Assembly (NCBI GenBank): GCA_028829895.1
Contig: CM054178.1
Location: forward strand, 25,846,201 to 25,910,200
Direction of reading: 5' to 3'
Source: Sinotaia quadrata
Lineage: Eukaryota > Mollusca > Gastropoda > Architaenioglossa > Viviparidae
DNA length: 64,000 nucleotides
How positions within the stretch are numbered: position 1 is the stretch's first letter; each line of letters starts with the position of its first letter. Below are positions 1 through 11,949 of this stretch, piece by piece. The notes below the pieces were generated by a model. It made no database searches, was not told the origin of the DNA, and saw nothing but the letters and a program-made list of their open reading frames with translations. Both the position numbers and the translations under genes were made by a program.

Positions 1-1
1 C

Positions 2-850
2 AACACTGCTGCCTGTGTCACTTTGCTTATGCTCACCGTGGACCGCAGTGCCAAAATTGCTGCGCCTTTCTGGTACACTCAGCATCTAGACAAGGCATCA
101 GTCATCACTGGGATGGTTTTTGTCTGGAATGCGTCCTTCGTCATCGGATTCCTGCCGCTGCTGGGATGGAACCGTGCCCCAAAGTACGTGCTGGGCTTTT
201 TTGACTTCTTTCCTTGGCACTATCTGTTGTTTGTCGGATTGTGCTGGCTCTTATGTGTGTCTGGGAGTCTGGGAATGCTGGTGTTTATGCGCCAGCGGTT
301 TGGCTTGGTCAATCGTATTGGAGAATGTCGCATGTGGTTTCCTGCCCTAGATGTGGAGAAATACCAAAAACTCCAAATGACAATTCTTGCAGAAATTGTT
401 ACGTGGCTTCTGTGTTATTTGCCTTTCTTCATTTTCGTCGTTGTTTCATGCCAGCCACAGCCCTTGCTGTCCACATTGCAAGTGAACAGCAGTGTTCAAT
501 ATTTTACGCCCATCTTTTTGCTGCGTTCACTAGCTGGCACAGGCTTCCAGATCTACCGAACGGTTTACATTCAAGGTCTCGTCAAGAGTTCTAGCCCATC
601 CACAACTCCAGGGCACAATTTCTTTGACAAGTACAATCGACAAAAGAACGGTCATGGAATCGCCACAATCTCCTATTCAAATCCAATGTTTGAGAACAGT
701 ATAACTGATGTCAGTATCTTGGACAGTTCCAGGGACTCCTTGCGGAGTCTGCAGACTCCAGACATAACTAGAGTTATCTCCCGACCTCACCATGAATTGG
801 ACGTCGGGCAGAACGTTGTTGGTGTGACTGACGAGATTACAGCATTATGA
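2..850 (+). CDS. Rhodopsin-like (class A) GPCR, C-terminal part
   Basis: The frame is open from base 2, so the first 282 visible residues are the 3' part of a larger gene cut by the window edge. It starts at the end of TM3 with TVDRS where D/ERY is expected. TM4 (about residues 32-55) ends in PLLGWN, a motif common in lipid, cannabinoid and adenosine-type receptors. TM5 is about 73-96, TM6 about 126-149 with CYLP in place of CWxP, and TM7 about 165-187. TM7 has no NPxxY; G-F-Q-I-Y lies in that area. The loop after GWN has no cysteine, so the usual TM3-ECL2 disulphide partner appears absent. A Ser/Thr-rich cytoplasmic tail of about 90 residues follows, suited to phosphorylation. The ligand is unknown. 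Membrane location and the GPCR fold are well supported; the subfamily is inference. Confidence 0.85.
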   Translation, partial: NTAACVTLLMLTVDRSAKIAAPFWYTQHLDKASVITGMVFVWNASFVIGFLPLLGWNRAPKYVLGFFDFFPWHYLLFVGLCWLLCVSGSLGMLVFMRQRFGLVNRIGECRMWFPALDVEKYQKLQMTILAEIVTWLLCYLPFFIFVVVSCQPQPLLSTLQVNSSVQYFTPIFLLRSLAGTGFQIYRTVYIQGLVKSSSPSTTPGHNFFDKYNRQKNGHGIATISYSNPMFENSITDVSILDSSRDSLRSLQTPDITRVISRPHHELDVGQNVVGVTDEITAL

Positions 851-1069
851 TGGAGTTCACCTGTTAGAAAAAAATCTGTCATTTTAAAAAGGATCTATGT
901 TGCTAAGGAAATATTTCCCGGTTATTCGTGCGTGTACGTGTGTGTGTGTTTGTGTGAGTGCATGCGTGTGCTATCATAGTTTGACTGAACTGACCCAACC
1001 TGGGAGTAGGTAGTTTGAATTATTATTGTGCAGAGCCATCATTACTTAGGAGCGTTCAGAAGATGTATG

Positions 1070-1075
1070 AATAAA
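1070..1075 (+). promoter_or_regulatory. Candidate polyadenylation signal of the GPCR gene
   Basis: AATAAA lies 220 bases after the GPCR stop codon, a reasonable 3' UTR length. A second AATAAA lies near 5090, so the true 3' end is not certain. Confidence 0.4.
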
Positions 1076-1369
1076 CAGTGCGAGTACGAGAGAAATAAAT
1101 ATTTGTGAATAGACTATGTAAGTTTTCGTTTTACAGAAAGCATCCGGGTATTGTGATACAGAGGAATGCAAAGCAATCGAACTTTAACTCCAAATCTGTT
1201 AGTAGAGTGATTTACAGTTGTGCAGAGTGATCTGAGATTAACATATACCAAGTCTGTGAGAAGGCAGTGATTTACACTTGTACAGAGTCGTGTTAGGATC
1301 TACACGATTCTTAAGTACACACTGATTTTATATTTGTAGAGAGAGAGAATCAGAGGTCACGAAATCTGT

Positions 1370-1640
1370 GATTAGACAGTAGGTTCTATTTGTAATCATG
1401 GTTATTGTGTAGCATAATCCTGATATGTGAGTAGATACTACATTCATTGCTAGTGTGTAGTAATGACATAATTTGTTAGTAGATACTTCAGTCATTACTA
1501 GTGTTTAGCATAGGCACGGTGCTACAGTCATTTTTAGTGTGTAGCATTGCCGCATAGGCATAATACGCGAGTAGATACTACACTCATTGTTAGTATGTAG
1601 CATAGTCAAAATTTGTGAGTAGATACTACGAGCTTGTGGC
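1370..1640. repeat. Degenerate tandem repeat, about 60 bp unit
   Basis: About four diverged copies of a unit built on GTGAGTAGATACTAC followed by CATTNNTAGTGTGTAGCAT can be read by eye. Confidence 0.5.
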
Positions 1641-2037
1641 ATCGGAGTCTTCGTTTGTTAGCTCGATGTACTCAACAGCTGTATGAATAGACAGTGAGTT
1701 CTTGCAGTACGGCCATCTTGTAGGAACTTACTCAAGAGAAGAGGTCACTGCGACTTATGATGGCTTTTTTTCTAATACCAGAACAGTGCTTTTCATTTGC
1801 TTTACCTTTTTAACTCTTTTTATGTTTTTTAAATTAATTTTTTTAAACAAGAAATTGTTTTGTTAAAAATTAATCTTTTGGGAAAATCTACTTGTGTATG
1901 TCAGTTTACAAATCTAATGAGAGAGAGGGAGATAGGTTTACTTTATGATGACCTTGTAACCCTCCTAGTCCTAAAGCTCCCACCCCATTCCTTGTTTCTG
2001 CTCTCCAATTAACATGATTATTTTTGTTCTGTAATGT

Positions 2038-2185
2038 GCGTCGTAAACAGATCTGGGGTCGTCATAACTAAGTGTGTTGTGCGCCTATTTAAAGTATGTT
2101 GTCTACTATGCATCGTAAACAGCTCTAGGGTCGTCATAACTAAGTGTGTTGTGCGCCTATTTAAAGTATGTTGTCTACTATGCAT
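2038..2185. repeat. 72-bp tandem duplication
   Basis: Two nearly identical 72-bp copies, each with CGTAAACAG...GTCGTCATAACTAAG...CTATTTAAAG. The overlapping short open frames on both strands are a by-product. Confidence 0.85.
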
Positions 2186-2688
2186 CCGTCCGCTTTGCCT
2201 GGCACCATGTACAGTGAATTGAAAGACTTTGTTGAATGAAGTAAACTTTGATGGCGGCTGGTATTTGTGATTGGCTAGAGAATACAAGTAGGATTTCTAG
2301 TCGACGGAACTGGGAATTAAGAGGATTATTTTTTTTTTAACCTTTTTAAGAGGAAGCTCACGTTTTCGTTCGTGTGTGTGTGTGTGTGTGTAGCGCAAAC
2401 AAGTGAATGGCCTTTCATTTTCGTGAAAATTTACAAGAGTCTCTTCTATGCTTGTAAATAGGGTCATAAGGGCGAACGGCTTCCGAAATGCGTAGTTTAT
2501 TGGTGAACGTGTTTTGCTGTACAGATTGTAGAAAATGATGTGACAAAACATGTGGTGAAGTTAATGCGTCGTGACATGACTGTGCATTTTACGCTCCATT
2601 AGAAAAGCGGTAGTATTTTAAAAAATCCGTCAGAACACCTGAATCGATCGGATTGTCGAGACCTGAGCTAGGCTGGCCTGTTGCCACC

Positions 2689-2734
2689 ATGCCTGTCTCT
2701 GAATCTAAGACCCAGAGTTCCACCGGAAGTCGAA
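2689..2734 (+). other. Possible first coding exon of the CCCH-Tudor gene (speculative)
   Basis: An ATG at 2689 sits in an ideal context, GCCACCATG, inside a GC-richer patch. It opens a 31-codon frame beginning MPVSESKTQSS and ending in TGA at 2782-2784. Splicing at a moderate donor after 2734 (CGAA|GTGAAA) would leave one base and match the phase of the exon at 13339. The intron would be about 10.6 kb. Nothing but Kozak context, base composition and phase supports this; it could equally be a stray short open frame or the start of an unrelated transcript. Confidence 0.2.
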
Positions 2735-2905
2735 GTGAAAGTCCCAGTTGTGACGAACTGTATGATCTGCTTGTCGTTGTTTGATTAATTTCTTAGAACT
2801 CCTGTGTGCGTGGTTTGCATGAGAGTGTGGGCTATTCTTATATCTGTTTCAGTACAAATATTTATTTCCAGGTAGGTTAGTGGCTACCGCATATATTTGT
2901 CTTTT

Positions 2906-3046
2906 TACTATGAATAAATTTGGATGAGAAGATATTTCTCATGTTTCCTTATTACTATGAATAAATTTGGATGAGAAGATATTTCTCATGTTTCCTTATT
3001 ACTATGAATAAATTTGGATGAGAAGATATTTCTCATGTTTCCTTAT
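2906..3046. repeat. 47-bp tandem repeat, three copies
   Basis: Three essentially identical 47-bp copies start at 2906, 2953 and 3000, each with TACTATGAATAAATTTGG. The identity points to recent amplification. Confidence 0.9.
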
Positions 3047-4577
3047 TCTGTATACGTTCTCGTTTGTTATCTCCACACAAGTCACTATATTTTAAACGCT
3101 GATTCGTTATTTAACACACATATTTATCTAATTATCATCTATTGTAACATGTCACACATTCGTCATTTTTCACTGTTACTTATTATTACACGCATTTCCT
3201 TGTTCTTGACACATTTTGTCCTCATTCAACAAGACTAATGAAATTACTGATTCATTACAAATTAGTTCTTTCTTTCTAAAGTATATTTGCTATATCTGAG
3301 AGTGAGCCAAAAACCTGTATCTTACAAGAGCTGAAAAAAAAGCCTATTTAAGATTATGACCAAATCAATCACTTGCCAGGCAATCCAAATGTAACTGATT
3401 AGTGTCCTTTTGCCAGCATTAACAAGCTTAACCAACGTTTGTATTTCAAAATCGTAATTCTCAAATAACTTCATTTCTTCAGGCAGATAAATTGACCGAG
3501 AGTTAACAACATTTAGGAATTTCCGGTCCAAGTAAAAATGCAAGCGTGCGTGGACGGTTAAGAGCGAATAGCAACAACAACTGATTATGCAAAGTTTTGT
3601 TTTTGTTTTAACTTTTAGTTGGTAACAGTAGCATATATGAGAACGATTGTAGATAATATTATTTTGATCAAAAGTTCGTTCACACTATTAATTATTATAG
3701 TCAGTGGCTTTTATGGTAATAATGTATTCGTCATGCTGTGTTGTTTTTTTGGCCGACTCCAACATATCATTAGAGCTATCACTGTCTCGTTTGCTGTGTG
3801 TTTAGTGATTTCCACTACCACTAACTGAATAGCTGTTACGGTTAGTTTTTTTTATGTTTATATTTATAATTAAAAATTAACAGTTAACGCCCACTTTGAA
3901 AAATATTTGTTGCGTAGTCATGTCCACTTTCAAAATGATCTATTTAAACGATCGATAGATTTAGAAACATGTATATATTTTTAACACAAATCACACTTTT
4001 AAAATGATATTTTAAAGGATATATAAATATAAAATTAATGCACACTTACAAAATGATATATTTTAAACAATAGTTTTATAATAATATATATTAATGCACA
4101 CTTTAAAAACGATGTTTTTTAAACAGTAAGAAGATTTATAACTATATATATCATAACATTAACGCACAATTTCAGAATGATTTGTAACAGTAACGCCCCC
4201 TTGTAACTAAAAAAATGGTGAACTACACAATCAGCATGACTTGCAACAAGCAACAACACACTTTGAATAAAGTTGGGTTTTTATTGTAAAAACAAACTAG
4301 AAGATGCTTAATAAATAAAACATCCACTTGCAGTGAGGTTTGTAAGAAATAGAAGCACCCACCTGAGCAAAAGTTATAAGTAATACCATCTTTCAACGAG
4401 ATTTATGACAATTAATTCATCTGAACGTTGATAAGTGTAATAACAGAATATTAACCTCACTAGAGCAGAACATCATATAGTTATCAATACTTTTAAAAGT
4501 GTCTAGATAAACAAAATCTTTACGAATAGACTAGCCTCCAATTGTACGACTCTCTGTGTTCTTTCCTGCTGACCTTA

Positions 4578-4578
<1 letters not shown>

Positions 4579-4622
<44 letters not shown>
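4579..4622. repeat. (TG)n microsatellite
   Basis: An uninterrupted run of about 22 TG dinucleotides. Confidence 0.95.
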
Positions 4623-4624
<2 letters not shown>

Positions 4625-5414
4625 GTTATAATCACTCGATAGAAATTAAGTGAACGTTTCATCCATTCAAATTCAAAAATAATTGTGATATTTATTAATC
4701 TATCTGTTTGTATAAAGACTGAAATCAGAACCCCTGATGACAGTTCAAAGAGACCATAAAACGGTATTCATAATTCAGACGATCTAAAATTTTCTCTTTT
4801 ATCTGACCTTAGGAATAATTTCATCTCTCTGTTACTCTGTTTGTATATTTGTCCTTTCTTAAACATTTCTTGGTCTTTCCGTCTTTGAGTGCCGTCTTGT
4901 TTTGTCGCGATTCATGGTTGTTTTTATTTTATATTTTCTTTATGTCGTTTATTTGTTTATATTGTGTCAGTGTGTTTGTCACATTACATACGGTATGTCA
5001 AATATAAAAATGTAGTACAATACAGCCAGTGATATTTATTCATGTGTTTTTGCAGTCTGTGGCCTGTACTTGAAAGTTAATTTGTATTGCTTAATAAAGT
5101 GTATCTGCCTTAGAGTCTATTTATTTTCATTCAAAAGCATACATTTCCTCAGTGGTTCTTGTTATTCAAGGAAATAATCTTTTTCTTCTTTCATAATTTT
5201 AGCGATATTTCTGAATGACATCATGGTTGAATTTGCAGGCTTTGCGGCCGCTAGATCATTTTCCTGTCTCGTCAATCATCGTGCACGTAAAAAAAATTCT
5301 TGCAATGTATCTTAACGGGGCTTCATTTAAGCATCTTATGTCAGGGTGATTGGCTTTGTTACAAGAATTTAAAGTACGTGTGTGTGTGTGTGTTGGTGTT
5401 TGTTGTTGTCGTTT

Positions 5415-6717
5415 TGTGACGCCAACACCACTCTAGTTATTGATTATTATTATTATTATTAATTAATCATCCATAACTAATCACAGATGATAAGAATCTT
5501 AATTTATGTTATTAATAATTCTCCAGACGACACCACTAGTCTCTCTCACTTGGCGGATATGCAGGCATTGTAAACGTTTTCTCTCTTCCACAACATTAAA
5601 GACAAATATTTACCGTCACAATATTTCCGTAGGTGGAAAACTTCTTACTAAAGGAGAAGATAAATCCCTCTTTTAATGTATATTTATTGAGCCTCCCCCT
5701 CCCCCATCTACTCATTTTCTTCTCTAACAAAAATGTTATCAATATATCTAAGAAGGTCAGTAAATTTATTAAATTAACAATCATATAGACAACATATGAA
5801 TATAATCAAAAGAGCATTGACATTTGCATCACCTCACATTTCATTAATGTTCAATTAATGCTGGATAATTGTTCAGTTTATCCTAGCTTAGACATAAGCC
5901 CAAACTCAAGCCACCATTTCCACAATATTGGTACTCGAATGGAATTCACTGGAATCAACATACCGCAATCTGCTTTACTGATAAGTTGATGACAATACCC
6001 GATATGCGTACCAACATAATCTAGTAGAGCACAATAGCCAATGTAGCACGATGTGACAAAAGTAAAACAAAAATGCCTGCCTCTCTGCAAAAGTCAAATT
6101 ATAGCAGCACTAAATTTCAGGCACATTTCATCTCTAAACTCTTTTCTCTCTTACAAACATTCTCAACTTACAAATCTGCAAAAAATTTTGTTAGCACGAT
6201 ACACACACAGCATAAGAAATATAGATAGCATGATCAAAACGCATCAGTATAATGTACAACATAGTCAAATTAGTGAACTTAGAAATAATGGTTCAATTAC
6301 ATATGCATTCTCCAATAGCAAACATGTACAAAATATTCTAAGTCTGTTCCTTCTTTATCAGTCAGTTAACTTAGCATAAGGTAACGATTGTCTATATGAC
6401 CAGTGAGTTATGTTGAAATTCAAAGTGATTAGAATGGAGTACTTCTTCAACAAAGAAATTTCCAGTCCATCTCTGTTGGATGAATTTGATATGAACAAGT
6501 GTGAAACTATTAGTCAGAAAAACTACTCAAACAGTTGGACCTGGTTTGGATTGCATCAACAATTTTCTAGCATGTTCTCAACTCGAGTTGTTTACTCCAA
6601 CTCTGACACTTACAAAAAATACCATCATAAGGGTTGCCTAAGGCTGAGTTACTTTGACAGTTATTTTATATAACAATTAAACTTAAAAATGGGGATAGGC
6701 AAATTTACTCCGCCACA
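5415..6717 (+). mobile_element. LTR-like dispersed repeat, copy A (near full length)
   Basis: This 1.3-kb copy starts TGTGACGCCAACACC and ends CTCCGCCACA, so it has TG...CA termini as in LTRs. The flanks CGTTT and CTTTT agree at 4 of 5 bases, compatible with a decayed 5-bp target duplication. The same sequence recurs at four other places, two of them (22966 and 53891) with both ends. The short open frames inside (5596-5784, 6053-6379, 6410-6673) are conserved only because the DNA is repeated; I see no transposase, integrase or reverse transcriptase. A solo LTR is the best reading. Confidence 0.65.
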
Positions 6718-6730
6718 CTTTTGTTTTCTG

Positions 6731-6918
6731 TTTCTTGAATACCATTAAATGACACTACTATATCTTTATGCAATCTTGAGCTGAGTTACGTAAACTGTCT
6801 CACGTTTTAGTTTCTTAATCTTTTCTTGAATACCGTTAAATGGCACTACTATATCTTTATGCAATCTTGAGCTAAGTTACGTAACCTGTCTCACGTTTTA
6901 GTTTCTTAATCTTTTCTT
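6731..6918. repeat. 91-bp tandem duplication
   Basis: Two copies about 91 bp apart, each from CTTGAATACC to the run TTTAGTTTCTTAATC, with a few substitutions between them. Confidence 0.8.
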
Positions 6919-7189
6919 GAAATTGTCTTTTCACCAGTTTGTGAATGAAAATGTTGGCAGATAATTTTAAACCATGTTAAAATATTCTCAGATAGTAAGT
7001 GTGTATGTTATTTGTTTGAAACATAATCGCTTAGGAAATAGGTATATTATTTGTTTCCTGTCATCTCTGTATTTTTGAAGATCCCACTTTGGGCAATAAA
7101 ACTGTACATGGCGCATTTTCATATAGTAAATGTTTTATGTGTTGCCTGTCTTTGGAAGTTTCCAGTCGTGACATTAAAACGCCTCGGTT

Positions 7190-7810
7190 TGCTCTTTTTT
7201 GTTCCCTTGGTCATAGTACGTTAACGAAACATCGCGGTCCCGTTCTGTTCACACTTTTTTTTGTTGTTGTTCCCCTTTGTCATAGTTGTTGTCTCCCATG
7301 GTCATAGTACGAAACATCGCGGTCCCGTTCAGTTCACACTTTTTTTTGTTGTTGTTCCCCTTGGTCATAGTAGGTTAACGAAACATCGCGGTCCCGTTCC
7401 GTTCACACTTTTTTTTGTTGTTGTCTCCCATGGTCATAGTACGAAACATCGCGGTCCCGTTCCGTTCACACTTTTTTTTGTTGTTGTTCCCCTTGGTCAT
7501 AGTACGTTAACGAAACATCGCGGTCCCGTTCCGTTCACACTTTTTTTTTGTTGTTGTCTCCCATGGTCATAGTACGAAACATCGCGGTCCCGTTCCGTTC
7601 ACACTTTTTTTTGTTGTTGTTCCCCTTGGTCATAGTACGTTAACGAAACATCGCGGTCCCGTTCCGTTCACACTTTTTTTTGTTGTTGTTCCCCTTTGTC
7701 ATAGTACGTTAACGAAACATCGCGGTCCCGTTCAGTTCACACTTTGTTTTTGTTGTTGTTCCCCTTGGTCATATTACGTTGACGAGGCATTGTGGTCCCG
7801 TTCAATTTGT
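7190..7810. repeat. Minisatellite with alternating 63/69-bp units
   Basis: Nine copies of a unit containing CATCGCGGTCCCGTT occur at spacings of 85, 69, 63, 69, 64, 69, 69 and 70 bases. Short units (TCTCCCATGGTCATAGTACGAAAC) alternate with longer ones that add GTTAAC, giving a dimeric higher-order pattern. The two plus-strand open frames over it (7089-7307, 7261-7572) are repeat artefacts. Confidence 0.9.
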
Positions 7811-8050
7811 CTTGATGCAGTCTTGCTGTCGACAATTTTCAATTGTTTATTGTTTTTTAACGTGTTCCTTAATGATCGAAAACCTGCATAATCGAGGACA
7901 AATTACAGGAAAAGATAAGCAAGCTGCTTGTCACCATGGCTTTTCATAGAGTTTTTCCAGTCCGACAAATTGAGCAGATTTGCGGCATGTTCACTGGCAG
8001 CAGTTTTCTAACAACCTGCTACTCTATCCGCGTCTTCGTCTCTAGCTCGC

Positions 8051-8226
8051 AGAAAGCAAACAACGGGTGGGGAGCATTGCAGTTCTTTCCCGTATTACAT
8101 GACATCTTGAAAAACGTCCCTCGTAGAAAGCAAACATAGGGTGTGGAGCATTACAGTTCTCTCCCGTATTACATGACATCTTGAAAAACGTCCCTCGTAG
8201 AAAGCAAACATCGGGTGGGGAGCATT
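8051..8226. repeat. 74-bp tandem repeat, about 2.4 copies
   Basis: AGAAAGCAAAC recurs at 8051, 8125 and 8199 with near-identical sequence between. The open frame 7936-8139 starts in a good context (CACCATGG) but runs into this array and resembles no protein I know, so I do not call it a gene. Confidence 0.85.
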
Positions 8227-8539
8227 CTTTTTAGTCCTTTGTGGACTTTATAAGATTAACATCTTGTTAGTGGAGGGGAGTACTTTTTGTAGAGAAAGAG
8301 AAATTAATTAAACAACAGTGCACAGTGTATTAAAATGTTCACCACTTTTCTCCTTGACCTTATAATAATAATAATGTAATAGGTTATTGACATAAAGGGG
8401 AGAGGGGGCTTAGACAGGGTATTTATACAAAATTATAAAGGTTGAACCAAAGAAAACCCAATTGTAGAGTTAGTCAAAAGTATTAGGTCTGACGAGATGA
8501 AGCAGTCAGAATCTTTTTGTCTCTCTTTTTTAAGTACTA

Positions 8540-8930
8540 ATATTCCAAAAAACATTTTAAGTGATAATACTCCATAAAACATTTTAAGTGATAGTACTCC
8601 ATAGAACATTTTAAGTGATAGTACTCCACACAACATTTTAAGTGATAGTATTCCATACAACATTTTAAGTGATAGCACTCCATACAACATTTTAAGTGAT
8701 AGTACTCCATACAACATTTTAAGTGATAGCACTCCATACAACATTTTAAGTGATAGCACTCCATACAACATTTTAAGTGATAGCACTCCATACAACATTT
8801 TAAGTGATAGCACTCCATACAACATTTTAAGTGATAGCACTCCATACAACATTTTAAGTGATAGTACTCCATACATTTTAAGTGATAGCACTCCATACAA
8901 CATTTTATAGATAGTACTCTATAAAACATT
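8540..8930. repeat. 27-bp minisatellite, about 14 copies
   Basis: The unit contains CATTTTAAGTGATAGCACTC and repeats every 27 bases with a few variants. Because 27 is divisible by three, the minus strand has a 156-residue frame of nine-residue repeats (MLYGVLSLK); a second minus frame is also open. Two open frames over the same array and the absence of any flanking coding signal argue that it is non-coding. Confidence 0.95.
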
Positions 8931-9169
8931 TTTGGTGATAGTACTATCACCAGAGGGGATCTTCATTGTTATTTTGTTATTTATTGTTAATACTAATTTA
9001 TCTGGTGACCACATTCCCTAATTGTAATTAGTTATTCTGACAGGTTACTCACTAAACAGGATTAATTTCTAACCTATGTGTCAATCTTTTGTTTATCCCT
9101 GTGTGTAAAATAACTCTCTTCACATTCTGAATGCTGTCATGCATTAATGTTCCATTCAATCACTACTGT

Positions 9170-9605
9170 TCTCAGTAACCAGACAACTCTAGTCATGTCT
9201 TGTATTTTCTATAGTAACCAGACAATTATAATCATGTCTTGTATTTTCTATAGTAACCAGACAACTCTAGTCAGGTCTTGTATTTTCTATAGTAACCAGA
9301 CAACTCTAGCCATTTCTTGTATTTTCTGTAGTAACCAGACAACTCTAGTCATGTCTTGTATTTTCTATAGTAACCTGACGATTCTAGTCATGTCTTGTAT
9401 TTTCTATAGTAACCAGACAACTCTAGTCATGTCTTGTATTTTCTATAGTAACCAGACAACTCTAGTCAGGTCTTGTATTTTCTATAATAACCAGACAATT
9501 CTATTCATGTCTTGTATTTTTTATAATAACCAGAGAGTTCTAGTCATGTCTTGTATTTTCTATAGTAACCAGACAACTCTATTCATGTCTTGTATTTTTT
9601 ATATT
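9170..9605. repeat. 39-bp minisatellite, about 11 copies
   Basis: The unit AGTAACCAGACAACTCTAG plus TCATGTCTTGTATTTTCTAT repeats every 39 bases. The 184-residue plus-strand frame (9147-9701) is made almost wholly of it and is judged non-coding. Confidence 0.95.
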
Positions 9606-9701
9606 AACATTTATTCTAGTGAAGGAGTAAACATAATACATATTACAATCATGATTCATAACAATAATAGAAAAGTTATAGAAATGATACATACAATCTG
9701 A

Positions 9702-10789
9702 TTCAAAACTGGCACTGACCGTGTGAACTCGATATCATGTTTGCTTTTTCTGTTGCTGAGTACAGTCTATGAACCTTTTCCACTTAATTTACTCTACCAT
9801 TCTTTAAATTTTATTTTACACATCCACTAAGTTAACTTAAGATGTTTCATAGTTTGGACAAAATAATGTTATTTTACTAAACCAAACACGTTATTTTATA
9901 TTTCATAACTACATACAATTCATCGTCTTAGCTTATTTTCTAAATTAGTTCTAAAATATGAATCTTTCCACACTAAGTCTACTTCATCAGTTATTAAAAC
10001 ACCATATTCAATACTGACTGGAACAAGGTAGAAACTAGTGATGCCTATATACACAACACCCATTTAACATTATGCTATTTTAAAGAGCAACCTTTAGTTA
10101 GACAAATCACTACCCTTTGTGGAATTCCTACACTAAGTCAAAAACGCAACAATAACTACACAACAATAACTAACCGTTTTGTAGGTGTATTGTACTCTAA
10201 GTTGTAACACACCAGGTTCGCACATGTAAAGTTGTGTTTTTGGAATTTCTGTCCTTGGTCACAAGCTGTTCAGTCACCATAGGTATAATTCAGCCTTTGT
10301 GCCGCAAATATCCATACACAAGGGAAATTTAAATAATCTGGCATGGAGTATCGGTTGATATCCTCTCATGGCATTAGGAAAGTTTGGGTTAGCAGGCACT
10401 TTGTGTGGCAAGGGCATCAGGCCAAATATGACTATTTAAGCAGAAATGTTTCCAGTGGTTTAGAGTTTGTTATTGAGGCATAATGGCTACTTCCAATAAG
10501 CATAGCATGTTTCATCATAATGTCACCTTTGTCAACTACCGATAATTACCCAGCCTTGAAGGTTTCCAATCCATTTGAGAATTGGCTTCATAACAGTACG
10601 TGCTGGTCAGACTTGAAAAGTTAACAAAACCCAGTCCAGAGACAAACTTGCCTGGAAGTAAAGCAATAAAAAATGGGGAAACCCCTAGTCAAGAAACAGT
10701 TGGAAGGAGTGGGTGGTAAGAAAAGCAAACAACCTCTACCGGCATTAAGCATGCATCTATAAATAAATGGATATGAAAGAATTAATTCA
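9702..10789. other. Unannotated unique sequence
   Basis: About 1.1 kb of AT-rich sequence with no long frame, repeat or recognisable exon. It could be intron of the CCCH-Tudor gene if the 5' exon lies upstream. Confidence 0.5.
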
Positions 10790-11115
10790 TTTCATTAGAG
10801 AGAACAATTCAACAGCTATAAATTGTACTATTACACATGGAGAGCATTCAATGCAGGATGAAGTGTAATACTATATATTATAAAGAACCATGCAATACAG
10901 CTTAAAGTGTAATACTATGTATTATGAGAGAGCCACTCAATACAGCATAAAATGTTAAACTATGTGAGAAAGCCATGCAATACAGCATAAAGTATAATAC
11001 TATATATCATAGGGAGCCATTCATTACAGCATAAAATGTTATACTATGTATTATAGAGATCCATGCAATTCAGCATAAATCATAGAGAGCCATTCAATAT
11101 AGCATAAAGTGTAAT
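10790..11115. repeat. About 44-bp degenerate minisatellite, about 7 copies
   Basis: Copies contain CCATGCAATACAGCATAAAG followed by TATAATACTATGTATTATAG, with length variation among copies. Confidence 0.8.
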
Positions 11116-11675
11116 GCCATGTATTTAGAGCTGTCGCCACCACCCAATAAGGGGTAGTGATCTAGCCGATGACGCACCAAGTTTGCAGGATGGAAAATAA
11201 CAAACTCTTGCACACACACATACCACAGTGTTCTTGTGGGGGGAAATTTTATTCTGAATGTGAGGTAAAATGTGAGAGTTGGCTGTGTGAGTGCATACAT
11301 GTAGAGTTGAATGTGAAATGTGGACAGACAGGACAAACTGACAAACATCCACTCTGAATTCTGAACTCTCGACAACCAACAGACGCTTTGATTAAAGGTG
11401 CTGACAAGAATTTATTCTTGGAAATATGCGGACACTCACGGACAGCTGTTAGTCATTCGTCCAGAAAACATCCACACTCAACACTCATGGGGCAGGGAAC
11501 CAGAGCAATGAAAAAATGAATGAAAATAAAATAAAAAGAAACAATAATAATAACAACAGTGCAATGCAAAATACAACCAGGGGTGATAACCACGTACAAA
11601 TGAGATATGCACTCGCACAAATACTCTTGCCAAGGTCTACTGCTAATCAGTCTCACACACTCAAACATAATTAAG

Positions 11676-11905
11676 TTTGCCTAATCTTCAGCTAGTCTAC
11701 TCTGGGCTTTAATCAGTCTCACTCAAACATAATCAATTTGCCTAATCTTCAGCTAGTCTACTCTGGGCTTTAATCAGTCTCACTCAAACATAATCAATTT
11801 GCCTAATCTTCAGCTAGTCTACTCTGGGCTTTAATCAGTCTCACACACTCAAACATAATCAAGTTTGCCTAATCTTCAGCTAGTCTACTCTGGGCTTTAA
11901 TGTGC
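11676..11905. repeat. 61-66-bp tandem repeat, four copies
   Basis: TTTGCCTAATCTTCAGCTAG recurs at 11676, 11737, 11798 and 11864. Copies differ by a 5-base CACAC-type insertion. Confidence 0.9.
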
Positions 11906-11949
11906 ACCCGAGGTTTGAATAGTGGCAACTAGCTTCACTTGGAAATATG

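Larger units (their letters stand above)
1076..5414. other. Intergenic stretch between the GPCR and the first LTR-like repeat
   Basis: No gene is supported here. It holds degenerate tandem repeats (about 1370-1640), two short duplications (2038-2185 and 2906-3046), a (TG)n tract, and a somewhat GC-richer patch at about 2640-2830 with a strong start-codon context. Short open frames at 3014-3238 and 3619-3828 are AT-rich and look random. Confidence 0.6.

Noticed and set aside
5236..5262. NotI site GCGGCCGC followed by TAGATC, suggesting vector or linker contamination
   Set aside because: Flanking sequence is ordinary AT-rich genomic DNA on both sides and no other vector sequence is present.
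6410..6673. Open frame similar in protein sequence to the minus-strand frame at 22934-23269, suggesting a conserved gene
   Set aside because: Both lie in copies of the LTR-like repeat; the similarity is DNA-level repetition, with no recognised domain.
8433..8950. Two overlapping long minus-strand frames of nine-residue repeats
   Set aside because: They are two readings of the same 27-bp minisatellite with no start context, splice signal or flanking domain.
9147..9701. 184-residue plus-strand frame
   Set aside because: Made of a 39-bp minisatellite; the unit length is divisible by three, so an open frame is expected by chance.
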